64,000 nt of DNA, taken from Hippopus hippopus (lineage: Eukaryota; Mollusca; Bivalvia; Cardiida; Cardiidae). Position 1 is the stretch's first letter; the number at the start of each line of letters is the position of its first letter. The translations under genes and the position numbers were made by a program. Below the pieces are notes generated by a model. It made no database searches. It worked only from the letters and a program-made list of their open reading frames with translations, and was not told the origin of the DNA. Where the stretch lies: positions 19,150,456-19,214,455 of the forward strand of contig OX328110.1 of assembly GCA_946811185.2 (NCBI GenBank), written 5' to 3'. Below, piece by piece: positions 30,601-39,730 of this stretch.

Positions 30601-31278
30601 TAATGTAAACTCTAGCCGTCGTTTTACTTTAATCAGCAGTTTAAAGGTAAAACTTGAGCTTGAAGGTAGACAAGGTGATAAGTGATGAAACCGGGTTGAC
30701 GAAAATATAAATGACGAAACAGAACATGCTACAAAGTGTTAGTATTGTGTTGCGCGTGTTAGTGCACTTCGTACTGTATCGCATGACGGTTTTCTGGTAA
30801 ATATTAATACGTGTATTCGTCCAGATTATTTTGTGTTTTAAAAAGTGGAATTATCATTTCATGGGAAAGGAACAGGTTAGAGAGAGAGAGACAGACAGAC
30901 AGAGAAAGCGATCGGGAAACACGTGAATAAATTAGCTTTGTCCGTGTTATAGATTTAAAATTCAATCAATCGATCGATCAATCGATCAACAGATCAGTCA
31001 GTCAGTTAATCAGGCAATCAGCCAATTGATCATCTAATCAATCATCCAATCATCCAATTGATTTCATTCGTAATCGTATGCATGCAAACACAAGACAGTA
31101 ATATTTATCGGGCAGGGACATCAAATTACGCAAAATATTCTAAGCGAGCTCATTATGATGCTGAGTTGAAGTTTATCTTCAAGTAAAAGTGCAACTTTCT
31201 ACAGGGGTATAGTACAGATGTATCCCTTATTGGGCTGTTTATTCACAAACACGTTTGGATTTGAATTATTGAAATGCC
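30601..31278. other. Stretch with simple repeats, no gene
   Basis: GAGA/GACA tract near 30880; ATCGATCGATCA and CAGTCAGTCAG-type tetranucleotides at 30963-31060. Nothing else recognised. Confidence 0.55.
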
Positions 31279-31492
31279 TTAACACTTAGGCTCCTATGCC
31301 CGACTCACTGACCTTTTGCGGATAGTGTAGATCAAAAGATCAGACTGCACAGAACGTGCAGTCTGATCTTTGATCTACACTGTCCGATAAGGGCATATTT
31401 TCCAAATAAAATTACCTTTGAAATAGCAAAATTTGGGTTTTTACTATCGGCTTAACGATTTCATTTCACTTATTTAGCAGGATATGGGTTAA
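31279..31492 (+). mobile_element. Pal-B copy, full length, joined to Pal-A
   Basis: TTAACACTTAGGCTCCTATG; strong hairpin AAAAGATCAGACTGCACAGA; right arm ends GATATGGGTTAA, shared with the next element. Confidence 0.92.
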
Positions 31493-31705
31493 TCCTTTAC
31501 CACACAATGCCGATTTTTAACGACCGCTATTGAAAACATTGTGAGAAAAGGAGAAAATGCTGGTAACCAGCATTTTCTCCTTTTCCCACAATGTTTTCTG
31601 TCCTATCAAAGAAAAATCGCAACATTTGCGCCATATTGAAATTGTCGTCTGCAAATGCTTTTAATTTTGACGAGTCTAAAATTTGGTCGAGTGGTAAAAG
31701 GTTAA
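31489..31705 (-). mobile_element. Pal-A copy sharing TTAA with Pal-B
   Basis: TTAATCCTTTACCACACAAT; intact core; right arm CTAAAATTTGGTCGAGTGG and GGTTAA. Same Pal-B/Pal-A junction type as 13372, in the other order. Confidence 0.92.
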
Positions 31706-31811
31706 CCTATAGAGGGCTAAATGAATCCACTGTGCATTTTAACTCGAGGAATAAGACCCAAATAATGGCAATGCCAAGGTTACTCTTGTGCATTATCATT
31801 GAATGTCACTG

Positions 31812-31872
31812 TTAAACGGACACTGCAGATTAAAGATCAGATTGTAGAATAATCTTGACCTACGCTGGGCGC
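31812..31872. repeat. Pal-B remnant
   Basis: TTAAACGGACACTGCAGATT and AATCTTGACCTACGCTGGGC; loop eroded. Confidence 0.5.
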
Positions 31873-31958
31873 AGAGGCAACTATAGTTGTGAAAGGTGCT
31901 TTAATGGTTTTATAATTCTTACAGTACACTGTTTGTGTCAAAGTACACATCACTTATG

Positions 31959-32045
31959 TGAAAGCACTTTATTGATTAATTGACATAGTAATTGAATTAA
32001 TACGAAAGTACTTTACTGATTATTGGATGTGCTAATCGAATTATT
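31959..32045. repeat. 43-bp tandem duplication
   Basis: GTGAAAGCACTTTATTGATT recurs diverged as ACGAAAGTACTTTACTGATT, each followed by a TAATYGAATTA segment. Confidence 0.7.
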
Positions 32046-32070
32046 AGTGTTCCTGATTCCAGACGGGGGT

Positions 32071-32074
<4 letters not shown>

Positions 32075-32101
<27 letters not shown>
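32075..32101. repeat. (GA)n microsatellite
   Basis: About 13 GA units. Confidence 0.95.
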
Positions 32102-32323
32102 CAGCGCTGGTGTCCGTTGTTCCATGAAACGCAGTTACTAGAAAATGCCGCTTGCGATAATAAGTTCAAATTATGCACGTTACAATGAACATGTATTTTT
32201 TTTTTATTATGTTTACTTTTCTAGGAACGAATCTCGCTGTACTTAGTTTTTGTAGACAGTGTTTTGTGTGCAGTGTAGATTAGGAACGTGTACTCCCTAA
32301 AACTGTTACCGGTGTAATTACGT

Positions 32324-32564
32324 TTAACCTTTTACCAAAAGACAAAACTTTTAGACTGGTCCAAATTGAAAGCGTTTGCAGACGGCAATTTTAAGATGGC
32401 CCAAATGGCGAAATTTCTCCTTTATAATTATGTTAGAAAAAAATGTGGGAAAAGGAGAAAATGCTGGTTACCAGCATTTTCTCCTTTTCCCACATTGTTT
32501 TCAAAAAGCATTCTTCCTCAACCTTAGGGTCGTTAAAAGTCGGGGTTGTATGGTAAAGTGTTAA
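32324..32564 (+). mobile_element. Pal-A copy, full length
   Basis: TTAACCTTTTACCAAAAGAC; intact core; right arm carries an extra TCAACCTTAGG repeat; ends GGTAAAGTGTTAA. Confidence 0.92.
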
Positions 32565-32681
32565 TTAAAAGCCTGTATATGGACGGCTGATCCTTCGGAT
32601 AAGATTGTGTGAACTTTGTCATGAGGAAGTCGACAGTTTAGATATCGAAGGAAAAGTTTTAGATAATGAAAGTATACGTAC

Positions 32682-32904
32682 TTAACTCTTTAGCAGGCGA
32701 CAGAGTTTTAGGCTTAATAAGTTACAGACAAATTAAATGTGTCCCAAATTGGCTCTGTTTGGGGGGGGGGGGGGGAAGGAAACATCATGGCCAAAAAGAG
32801 AAAATGCTGGTTACCAGCATTTTCTCCTTTCCCCACTATGTTTTCATAAGACCTCCTTCCTTATTTCAGCGAACTTGATACGGGATTGTGTGGATAAGGG
32901 TTGG
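32682..32904 (+). mobile_element. Pal-A copy with poly-G in the arm
   Basis: TTAACTCTTTAGCAGGCGAC; a G run at 32761-32775 replaces part of the long arm; core AATGCTGGTTACCAGCATTT; right end GATAAGGGTTGG. Confidence 0.82.
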
Positions 32905-33196
32905 ACACGAATGTTGATTGAAACAATTACATCGTTTCTTCCTGGAGACCCTTTACATTTCTAGTAATGAACATAAGACTTTTTCCATTCAATTTGCAAA
33001 GATGAACATTCATGAGAATTTACACGGTATCCGCACATCAGAAAATTGTTTAAGGGCAAGTGGAAATGAAGAAAAAATGAAGCCTATTCCAGCAATAGTT
33101 CTTTTTTCGATATTAATTTCATGAATACTTTCATAAATACGCTTTGTACAAGGAAAAGGGCCGTGGTTTCATTCCATGAACTCAAGTGTATTTAAG

Positions 33197-33425
33197 CCTT
33201 ACCCTGGCAAATAAATATAATGGGTATTTTGAAATTATCAAAAAAATGGGTTAGGATATGAAAATTTCAGATCTTTTTTGTTGAAATCATATCACAGAAT
33301 ATAACAGAGTATCGGACAGTATAGATCACGATCAGACTGCACGTCTGTGCAGTCTGATCGTGATCTACATTGTCCGCAAAAAGCATGTAAGGTCGTGCTT
33401 TTCGCCGTAAAACGTAACGGGTTAA
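33197..33425 (-). mobile_element. Pal-B copy with paired arm changes
   Basis: Stem AGATCACGATCAGACTGCAC pairs perfectly with GTGCAGTCTGATCGTGATCT. The usual AAG/CTT is ACG/CGT on both arms (33329 and 33360). Right end ACGGGTTAA; left arm diverged. Confidence 0.75.
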
Positions 33426-33670
33426 GTTCATTCAGAATAAATGATTAATTGGGGGAAATCCTACCTCTGACATCAGATGTTGTACAAATGTAAATACACG
33501 GGTTCATTGCACAAGTAAGACAATTAATAGAACGTAGTTAGCTATTACAATGTTTATCTAATGAGTTAATAGCGATCGTTGCGAGATCTTTGATGTTCGT
33601 ACATGTATGTATAATTCTAGTTTTATTAGATTAATGCTCTCTTGTTTTTATACATATTTTGAGAAAGAGT

Positions 33671-33921
33671 TTAATTTTTTTTTTTTTGGGGGGGGGTTCT
33701 TTTCCACGATGACAATTTTAAACTTATTCCGAATTCAAAAGCACGTGCAGATTACGAATTAAATGTGCCTTAAGTGATGGAATTTGTCTTTGATAGGGTA
33801 GGAAACATCGTAGAAAAAGGAATAGATGCTGGGTACCAGTATTTGCTCCTTTTCTCACTATGTTTTCAAAAGGCTTCCTCTTCAGGGTCGTGGAAACTCG
33901 GGATTGTGAGGTGAAGGTTTT
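33671..33921 (+). mobile_element. Pal-A copy with T/G homopolymer
   Basis: TTAA followed by T and G runs, then TTCTTTTCCACGATGACAAT. Core drifted to GATGCTGGGTACCAGTATT; right arm CAGGGTCGTGGAAACTCGGG. Confidence 0.8.
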
Positions 33922-33935
33922 ACTGGTTGTATTTG

Positions 33936-34124
33936 AAATTCGGTTTTACGCTGCTTTCGTCGGTGTTACTGTCATTTCACGGCTACTTTACGCTTGATCT
34001 ATGTCTCCCCATGGGTTTAATCCTATTGTCGGTTTGAGTTTTGTAGAGTATTGCCCAAGGCCGGGGGAAATCGAACCAGAATTCGCTTGTCGCAAATCTG
34101 TTCTTTAACCACTGAGTCATGGAA
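33936..34124 (-). mobile_element. SINE-5-like copy, degenerate
   Basis: TTTTACGCTGCTTTCGTCGG (tail side), TTGCCCAAGGCCGGGGGAAA, and a head with decayed B box GAAATCGAACCAGAATTCG and A box AACCACTGAGTCATGG on the right. Confidence 0.65.
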
Positions 34125-34230
34125 GACATGACCATAGCTGTCGATACGCCATAAAATAACTTTCTCTGACTTACTACATATTTAGTATGAATCAGTATTA
34201 TACTCTGTTTAAGACCTTTTTATAATCATA

Positions 34231-34494
34231 TGAACCATTCTCTGTGTAAAGGGTTTTAATGCATTAGCGAAAAGTAATGACCTATGTCAGACTGCTCAGT
34301 CCGCCCAGGCTGACATAGGTCGAAACTTCTTGCTGTTTGTGAATTCTCCGCTTGTCCAAGGACCACAGTACCTTATGAGTCAGTCGGTTCGTAGGCAAAA
34401 TATTTTGTTTTATGGACCCATAATTATGTGAGGACTTGCTTGGTATAATGCATCACAGAGAATTATCATACCCCTTTTGCCAGCGCATGGCTCA
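34231..34494 (+). mobile_element. Pal-C copy with paired arm changes
   Basis: Stem GACCTATGTCAG pairs with CTGACATAGGTC, where others have CCCAGG/CCTGGG. Ends GAACCATTCTCTGTG and GCGCATGGCTC. Confidence 0.86.
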
Positions 34495-34507
34495 TATGTC
34501 ACTAAAT

Positions 34508-34751
34508 GGCCTGCAACACGCGAAAAGGGGCATTCGGACATTTGCGTAAAGTGTCGTCTCGGATCAGTCCGCGCAGGCTAATCCGAAACGGAACTTTCCG
34601 TTTTTAGATAATTTTCTGTTTTTCGCGAGTCTACTGTAGCACAAAATCTAATGTAGTCGTAAAGTGCCGTCTCGGATTAGCCTGCGCGGACTGCGCAGGC
34701 TGATCCGAGACGACACTTTAGGCAAATGTCCGAATGCACGTGTTGCAAGCC
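34508..34751 (+). mobile_element. Pal-D copy
   Basis: GGCCTGCAACACGCGAAAAG start; first hairpin shortened (GATCAGTCCGCGCAGGCTAA); second hairpin intact; right end reduced to GAATGCACGTGTTGCAAGCC. Spacer matches 30260 nearly base for base. Confidence 0.87.
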
Positions 34752-34917
34752 ATTAATGGTTGTGTTAAAACCTTTTTTGGTGTACAGGTATTTTGTTAGT
34801 GATTCAGTCTCTGTCATATATTGTGTATTTCTATTCACTTATCGCTGTTGTCCTTCATACTGTTTGTCCCCCCTTATTCTGTTTCTTTGTTCTCCATCTA
34901 TCTGTGTTGTTATCCCA

Positions 34918-34954
<37 letters not shown>

Positions 34955-34955
34955 G
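34918..34955. repeat. (TCTG)n microsatellite
   Basis: About nine TCTG units; overlapping ORFs on both strands translate the repeat and are not genes. Confidence 0.95.
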
Positions 34956-35154
34956 TTTCAACGCAATATAGTTCCGTCGACTGTTTAACTGTTTTCCCAG
35001 AGTATTCCGAAAAATCCAATTCTTACTAGTACGTTTAGATTGTTTTGTAATTTTAGATGGCTTATAAATACGAACATGTCTCTGATTCTTAGCGTGAAAA
35101 TATAACATCGTTGCATCACCGCTATTTTAGCCTAGTTTGGCCGTCATTGGGCCA

Positions 35155-35222
35155 TTAACCCTTAGGACATCTAATTGTGCTGTAGTGGAAAGATCCAAGA
35201 TCAGGCTGCACAGGACGTTGTA
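35155..35222 (+). repeat. Pal-B left-end fragment
   Basis: TTAACCCTTAGGACATCTAA and AAGATCCAAGATCAGGCTGC, stopping inside the hairpin. Confidence 0.7.
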
Positions 35223-35317
35223 AAATATTCCGGAATAAAGGACCTTAAAATACGTTTATTCGTTCGTTCATTCATATAATTAATTGATTCATTTATTCGT
35301 GTTTCTTATCTTTCCAG

Positions 35318-35546
35318 GTAATCTCAAAACAACAGTTCGACTGGAGGGAGTGATCAAACTTTATATCACCAAAGACGACCCCATACTGCAATAAAAAAGA
35401 TGTTACTTGGTACAATGAACTTTGTCAATAACAGTAAATTCAGCGATTTTATTCTCGATAAGATAACAGAGGAGCAGGCGGAACGCGATGCCGCCATGAA
35501 AAGGCAGTTAAAGCGGCACTCCTTTCATGGGCCTATGGCTAAAAGG
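35318..35546 (+). other. Candidate exon with strong splice signals
   Basis: Acceptor TTTCTTATCTTTCCAG ends at 35317; donor GTGAGT begins at 35547 after AAAAGG. Two frames are open. One runs NLKTTVRLEGVIKLYITKDD and ends TAA at 35392-35394. The other starts at the ATG at 35400 and is open into the donor. Either the first part is 5' UTR or an upstream ORF before a start codon, or the exon has a frameshift. GC content and codon choice rise here relative to the flanks. Product not recognised. Confidence 0.6.
35400..35546 (+). CDS. Candidate first coding exon, unknown protein (49 codons)
   Basis: Opens MLLGTMNFVNNSKFSDFILD and continues with a charged, probably helical stretch (KITEEQAERDAAMKRQLKRH), ending SFHGPMAKR exactly at the GTGAGT donor; phase 0. 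No signal peptide, membrane span or named domain is visible. The upstream frame has a TAA at the exon's first full codon, so the ATG is the likeliest start. A Pal-C element sits 12 bases past the donor. No partner exon could be identified downstream, probably because introns exceed the window or are full of repeats. Confidence 0.5.
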
Positions 35547-35558
35547 GTGAGTACGAAT

Positions 35559-35821
35559 AGTACATGCTCTGTGAAAAGGGGGCTTAATGCATCTGCGAAA
35601 AGTATCGACCCAGGTCAGCCTGCGCAGTCCGCGCAGGCTGACCTGGGCCGAAACTTTTCGCTATTGGTCAATTTTCTGTATATCCAAGGACCGATCTACC
35701 TCGTGATTAAGTCGGTTGTTTAAAAAAAAGTGACTGTTATGGATCCATAATTACGTGATGGCTTGCTTGGTACCATAGTTCACGGAAATGCATTAAGCTC
35801 CCTTTTGTCAGAGCATGGCTC
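35559..35821 (+). mobile_element. Pal-C copy next to the splice donor (family example)
   Basis: Full length. ACATGCTCTGTGAAAAGGGG with GGCTTAATGCATCTGCG; hairpin ATCGACCCAGGTCAGCCTGC around CAGTCCGCG; body CTATTGGTCAATTTTCTG, GTGATTAAGTCGGTTG, GATCCATAATTACGTGATGG; right end CTTTTGTCAGAGCATGGCTC. The ends are inverted repeats of about 36 bp. No coding capacity; flanks are AT-rich in most copies, so target preference may be an AT-rich tetramer. Confidence 0.9.
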
Positions 35822-35837
35822 AGTTATAGTGGTATTG

Positions 35838-35977
35838 ATCAAGTTACATGTAGGCCTATTTCGTTTTGGCCGAGTTGCGGTGTTTCTCACTCTGCGGATT
35901 TAGCTCGAGGTTGAAGGCCTCGGGCTAATACCGCAGACTTGAGGACTTGTGTCTCGGCCAATACGTTACTACTTGAT
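35838..35977. mobile_element. Fold-M: single fold-back element
   Basis: TTGGCCGAG and TCTGCGG..TTAGCTCGAGG in the left arm pair with CCTCGGGCTAA, CCGCAGA and CTCGGCCAA in the right. Outer ATCAAGT/ACTTGAT pair too. About 140 bp; no second copy seen. Confidence 0.7.
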
Positions 35978-35999
35978 TTTTTTGAAGTCCCAGTAGCGG

Positions 36000-36338
36000 C
36001 CAAAGTAAACAATGGGGTGTTAAAATGCATCAAAATTTAAATAATACCGTTTTAAAGTTTCAAAATTATTGTAAAGATGACAACCTGTAATTGTATACGA
36101 TCGGTGCAAGTGTTAGTCGCTGGTAGGAAAATGAATTTTAAAACCAGGTGAAAAGTAAACAATAGATGGAGGGACCTGGCAATTTTTTACCTAATTTTAA
36201 AACTCCTTTTCCTGCAAGTGACTAACGCCTGGACCAACCGTACTATAAAAGATTATCATCTTCACAGTATTTTTCATAGTTTTAAATGACATGATTTAAA
36301 TTGAAATGCATTTTAACACCTGCTTTGTTTACTTTTGG
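36000..36338. mobile_element. Fold-H copy 1
   Basis: CCAAAGTAAACAATGGGGTG at the left and ACACCTGCTTTGTTTACTTT at the right are inverted. The inverted arms extend past GTAAAGATGACAACCTGTAA/GATTATCATCTTCACAG and AGTGTTAGTCGCTGG/GCAAGTGACTAACGCC. The ~339-bp element folds almost end to end. A second copy is at 38796. Confidence 0.85.
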
Positions 36339-36390
36339 AAACTATTGTTACTTTAATTAACGAGCAGGATTTGTCGTCCATTTTGGCTGA

Positions 36391-36447
36391 GACGGGGTCG
36401 ATACGTTTTGCAGATCTATTAAACCATTTTTTCACAGGTATGACTCG
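36391..36447 (-). repeat. Pal-C right-end scrap
   Basis: GGGGTCGATACGTTTTGCAG and TTTTTTCACAGGTATGACTC match the closing arm only. Confidence 0.6.
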
Positions 36448-36565
36448 TATGCAGGGTTCGAACTAAAACAATACTCTTGTGCTTTGATTAAAAGAAAAAA
36501 ATAACCATTTTGAAGCCCACCATGTGTACTGCACAACCTTTCACTACATACGAATCAATGCATTA

Positions 36566-36790
36566 TTGAACCATTTATCAGCCCTTGTTTTAACGATCCT
36601 AACAAACAGGCCTTCTGAAAACATGGTAGGAAAAGGAGAAAATGGTGGTTACCAGCATTTTCTCCTTTTCCCACCATGTTTTCTACCCTTTCAGAGATCA
36701 CTCTCCTTCTTTCAGCCACATTCGATTTGTCGTCTGCATCTGCTTTCAGTTTGGACCAGTCTAAAATTTTGTCGAGTGGTAAAGCGTTAA
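36566..36790 (-). mobile_element. Pal-A copy with paired arm changes, joined to Rep-G
   Basis: ACATGGTAGGAAAAGG on the left arm and CCTTTTCCCACCATGT on the right: both depart from ATTGTG/CACAAT in a matching way. The right TTAA (36787-36790) is also the first TTAA of Rep-G. Confidence 0.9.
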
Positions 36791-37132
36791 AGAGACATCT
36801 TTACAGCCAGAGAGTAAACAAACGCTCTTAAAACTTGACGGTGTTATAATGTAGTCAGCTGTGTAAACGTAGATAAAAATCAATATCAGGTGTATGGGGT
36901 AAAGAAACTGTAGGGATTTGTCTTCGATTTAAACCAGAAACTGTGGTTGTTATGTCTATGGCTAGCCGCAATAGAAAGAAATGCATTTTCTGTTTGCCGT
37001 AATCTGTGCAACCTTGCAACCATTAGGGGCAATATTTGGCATGAAGATACAAGAGTGATTATAGATTCATAAAATTAAGAAAAAATAAACCGGTTAAAAA
37101 CTGGATGAAAACGTGCAAAGATGTATGTTTAA
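36787..37132 (+). mobile_element. Rep-G copy 2 (346 bp, TTAA ends)
   Basis: Same start (TTAAAGAGACATCTTTACAG) and end (AGATGTATGTTTAA) as 25159-25510, with shared interior such as ACTGTAGGGATTTGTCTTCG and GCAATATTTGGCATGAAGAT. Confidence 0.88.
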
Positions 37133-37538
37133 AGTGCAGTCGCGACTCATTGCATGTGGTTAATTTATGCCTTCCTGAGCATGAAAATATTTTATCAATT
37201 CTTAGATCTTCATCTACTAATTCTTCATCTAACTCGATGACAAAATCGAAAGTGTGACTTAAAAATGATCTTTTGACGATAATATGAATAAGAATTGCGT
37301 CATATACAGCTATTCTAAGGACTATATCATTATTATGGTGAAACACAATACCTGAATTTCTTTGTTATATAAGAAATTAAGTGCTCATGCTGTTCTGCAT
37401 CCGCTTTCAATGCATAAAAAGTGTATTTGCTTTCGTTTCTGACGCTGGTTGGTAGATACCGAGTGATAGCGTCAAGCGATCGACGCCAAGAACGTGACCT
37501 TGTAGCGCAGAAATAGTACGTAGAAAGGCTGTACAACT
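37133..37538 (-). other. Minus-strand coding candidate, unknown
   Basis: A unique block filling the gap between Rep-G and a Pal-A. On minus, one frame reads RSRSWRRSLDAITRYLPTSV and ALKADAEQHEHLISYITKKF, then meets AATTCAG|GTATTG, a possible donor at about 37352. The next frame reads LSHTFDFVIELDEELVDEDL and RIDKIFSCSGRHKL, offset by one base. Composition looks more protein-like than other ORFs here, but no ATG, domain or homologue is recognisable. It could be exon pieces, a frameshifted pseudogene or chance. Confidence 0.25.
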
Positions 37539-37763
37539 TCAACCCTTTATTTCACAGTCCCGAGTTTTAACGACCCAGTGGAAGAAGGCTCTTGAAAACG
37601 TTTTGGGAAAAGGAGAAAATGCTGGTTACCAGCATTTTCTCCTTTTCCCAAAATGTTTTCTACCATTTCGACAACAAATTCAAAGGTTTTATCGACAATA
37701 AACTTGTCGTCTGCAAATGCTTTTAATTTGGATAACTCTTAAATGTTGTCGTTTGTCAAGTAT
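37539..37763 (-). mobile_element. Pal-A copy with paired arm changes
   Basis: Left stem TTTTGGGAAAAGG, right stem CCTTTTCCCAAAA: the usual GTGGG/CCCAC is TTGGG/CCCAA on both arms. Left end TCAACCCTTTA; right end decayed (TTGTCAAGTATA). Confidence 0.85.
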
Positions 37764-38002
37764 ATGATTCGCGAAAAGCGTGTGACAATGAGCTAGATTC
37801 CATATGAAAGGATGTCCGGTTCAAAAATAAACCTTGAATAGTTGTACTCTGGAGTTATTGTACCCATCTTTACCTTTAAACCATTAAAATAGTCTTTATT
37901 GGAGCATTTAACCGGATTTTGACCCTTTTTTTTTTCTGTAGAAAGTTGATATTTTCATAATTTTTTTTATCAAAAGGACATGACTGTTTACCCTTTATGC
38001 CA

Positions 38003-38231
38003 TTAACCCTTTCCCAAACGACAAAATTTTAAACTCGTCCAAATGGAAAGCAATTTCAGACGACAAAATAAACGTAACTCAAAAATTGAAATTTGTTTCC
38101 AGCAGGGTAGAAAACATTGTGGGAAAAGGAGAAAATGCTGGTTACCAGCATTTTCTCCTTTTCCCACAATGTTTTCAAAAGGCTTCTATCTCAGGGTCGT
38201 AAAAACCAAGGATTGTTTGGTAAAGGGTTAA
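38003..38231 (+). mobile_element. Pal-A copy, complete and well kept
   Basis: TTAACCCTTTCCCAAACGAC to GGTAAAGGGTTAA. The hairpin AACATTGTGGGAAAAGGAGA is perfect through the centre for about 60 bases. Best single reference copy in the window. Confidence 0.95.
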
Positions 38232-38261
38232 TTGTTTTTTTGTTGGGGGTGGGGGGGGGGG

Positions 38262-38363
38262 AAGAATAAAAATGCTGATAACGAAAATGCCTGTCGTGGG
38301 ACCCGAACTCGCGACATTCTAAAACGTGGTCGGCGACGCTACCCACTGAGCTGCGCAGCCAAC
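38262..38363 (-). repeat. tRNA-like SINE head
   Basis: Read on minus: GGCTGCGCAGCTCAGTGGGT (A box region) and GCGAGTTCGGGTCCCACG (B box region). The acceptor ends do not pair and no SINE body follows, so it is a detached or distinct SINE head rather than a tRNA gene. A G run (38243-38259) lies just left. Confidence 0.55.
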
Positions 38364-38504
38364 CGTTAGATGTACTTGCCAAAGTTGAAGATGTATTTAC
38401 AATATTATTTACAATAATGTTACAGTAATAGTATTATTTGCAATGACGGCTATACTGTTACTAACGCAATATAAGTTTATCTAGAGTATTTTTGTTTGTT
38501 TGCT

Positions 38505-38690
38505 TGTTTCGTGTTGAACGTCGTTATCAACATTACTTCAGTCATAGCATGGCGGCCAGTGGACCTATCCATGCGTTCTTGGAATTTCTTTTACCAGTTA
38601 ATTGCAAGTCTCTTTGCAAGCCCCTGGCTGCTTTCCAATGTAAGAAAAGTCGAAAAAAATAGTTGGAGGAGAGAGAGGAATATATACTGG
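38505..38690 (-). mobile_element. SINE-2 copy, head missing
   Basis: Tail side GAACGTCGTTATCAACATTA, then AGCATGGCGGCCAGTGGACC, TGCAAGCCCCTGGCTGCTTT and GAGAGAGAGGAATATA. The tRNA-like part is absent. Confidence 0.72.
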
Positions 38691-38753
38691 TACCCGTTGT
38701 ATCTCCCGTAATCATCCGAGACTTGATACGAAGATCGATAACTGGCTACCAGT

Positions 38754-39316
38754 TTAACCCTTATCCTGCTAAATAAGTTAAAGTAACAATAAAGTCCAAA
38801 AGTAAACAAAGCGGGTGTTTAAATGCACTTGAATTTATATCATACCATTTAAAAGTATGGAAATTATTGTGAAGATGACAATCTGTCAGAGTACGGTTGG
38901 TCCAAGTGTTAGTTGCTGACAGAGAAATTAATTTCAAAACTAGGATAAAACCTGGCAGGTAGCTGTGTCTTTTGTTTACTTCTTTTTTCTGCCAGCGGCT
39001 AACATATGGCCCCGATCGCGCGATAACAGACTGTCATCTCCATAACATTTTTCATACTTTTAAATGGTATGATTTAAATTTGAATGTATTATGACACCTG
39101 CTTTGATATTTTGACCTTAACCGGGCCTTTAAACAAAACTTTCAATCCAACAGTAAAAATCCGAATAGTGTTATTACAAACTTATTTTTAAGAGAAAAAA
39201 ATCACCTTATCGGACAGTGTAGATCCAAGATCAGACTGCACGTTCTGTGCAGTCTGATCTTGATCTACACTGTCCGCAAAAGGTCAGCGAGTCGCACTAA
39301 GCAGCTCAAGGGTTAA
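38754..39316 (-). mobile_element. Pal-B copy split by Fold-H
   Basis: TTAACCCTTATCCTGCTAAA at left; after the Fold-H insert the arm resumes at AAAACTTTCAATCCAACAG and continues through a perfect hairpin to GCAGCTCAAGGGTTAA. Confidence 0.88.
38796..39116. mobile_element. Fold-H copy 2, nested in Pal-B
   Basis: CCAAAAGTAAACAAAGCGGG at left; GACACCTGCTTTGATATTTT at right. Its arms and centre align with 36000-36338 (e.g. GTGAAGATGACAATCTGTCA, AAGTGTTAGTTGCTG). Confidence 0.85.
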
Positions 39317-39324
39317 GAGTAATG

Positions 39325-39358
39325 ACCCTTGTCGCAATGACTACCATCAATCCTTGCA
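39325..39358 (-). repeat. SINE-2 body scrap
   Basis: GTCGCAATGACTACCATCAA followed by TCCTTG matches the body of the copy at 54870. Confidence 0.5.
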
Positions 39359-39730
39359 AAAAGTGAGAGAGAGATAGAGAAAGGGTGAGGGTAGAAAAGA
39401 AGGGAAAAATGAAAAAAAAAACCCTAGTGATATGGTTATATGTTAGACCCTGAACTATTTCATTGTGTTATGATATAAATATCTTCTGCATTCCATTTTT
39501 TGAAATTCGAGAGTGGGCGGCGCTTAACATTCTAATATGGATATGGAATGTAAAAATTGGAAGGAATTAACCGATTACCCAATTAGCATGTCTTTAAATA
39601 ACACACAATGTCAACAATGATAATTAATGTCAGAGAAAATATTCAAAAAAGGAAGAAAATACGCCGTATCATTTTTTTTTTTTCGTTTAAGAAAGAATGC
39701 AGGAAAGTCAGAAATTGTAAAAAAACATTA
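39359..39730. other. Stretch without recognised features
   Basis: Purine-rich GAGAGATAGAGAAAG near 39368, otherwise nothing recognised. Confidence 0.5.

Noticed and set aside
38262..38363. Possible tRNA gene on minus
   Set aside because: Acceptor stem halves do not match; only promoter-box similarity remains.
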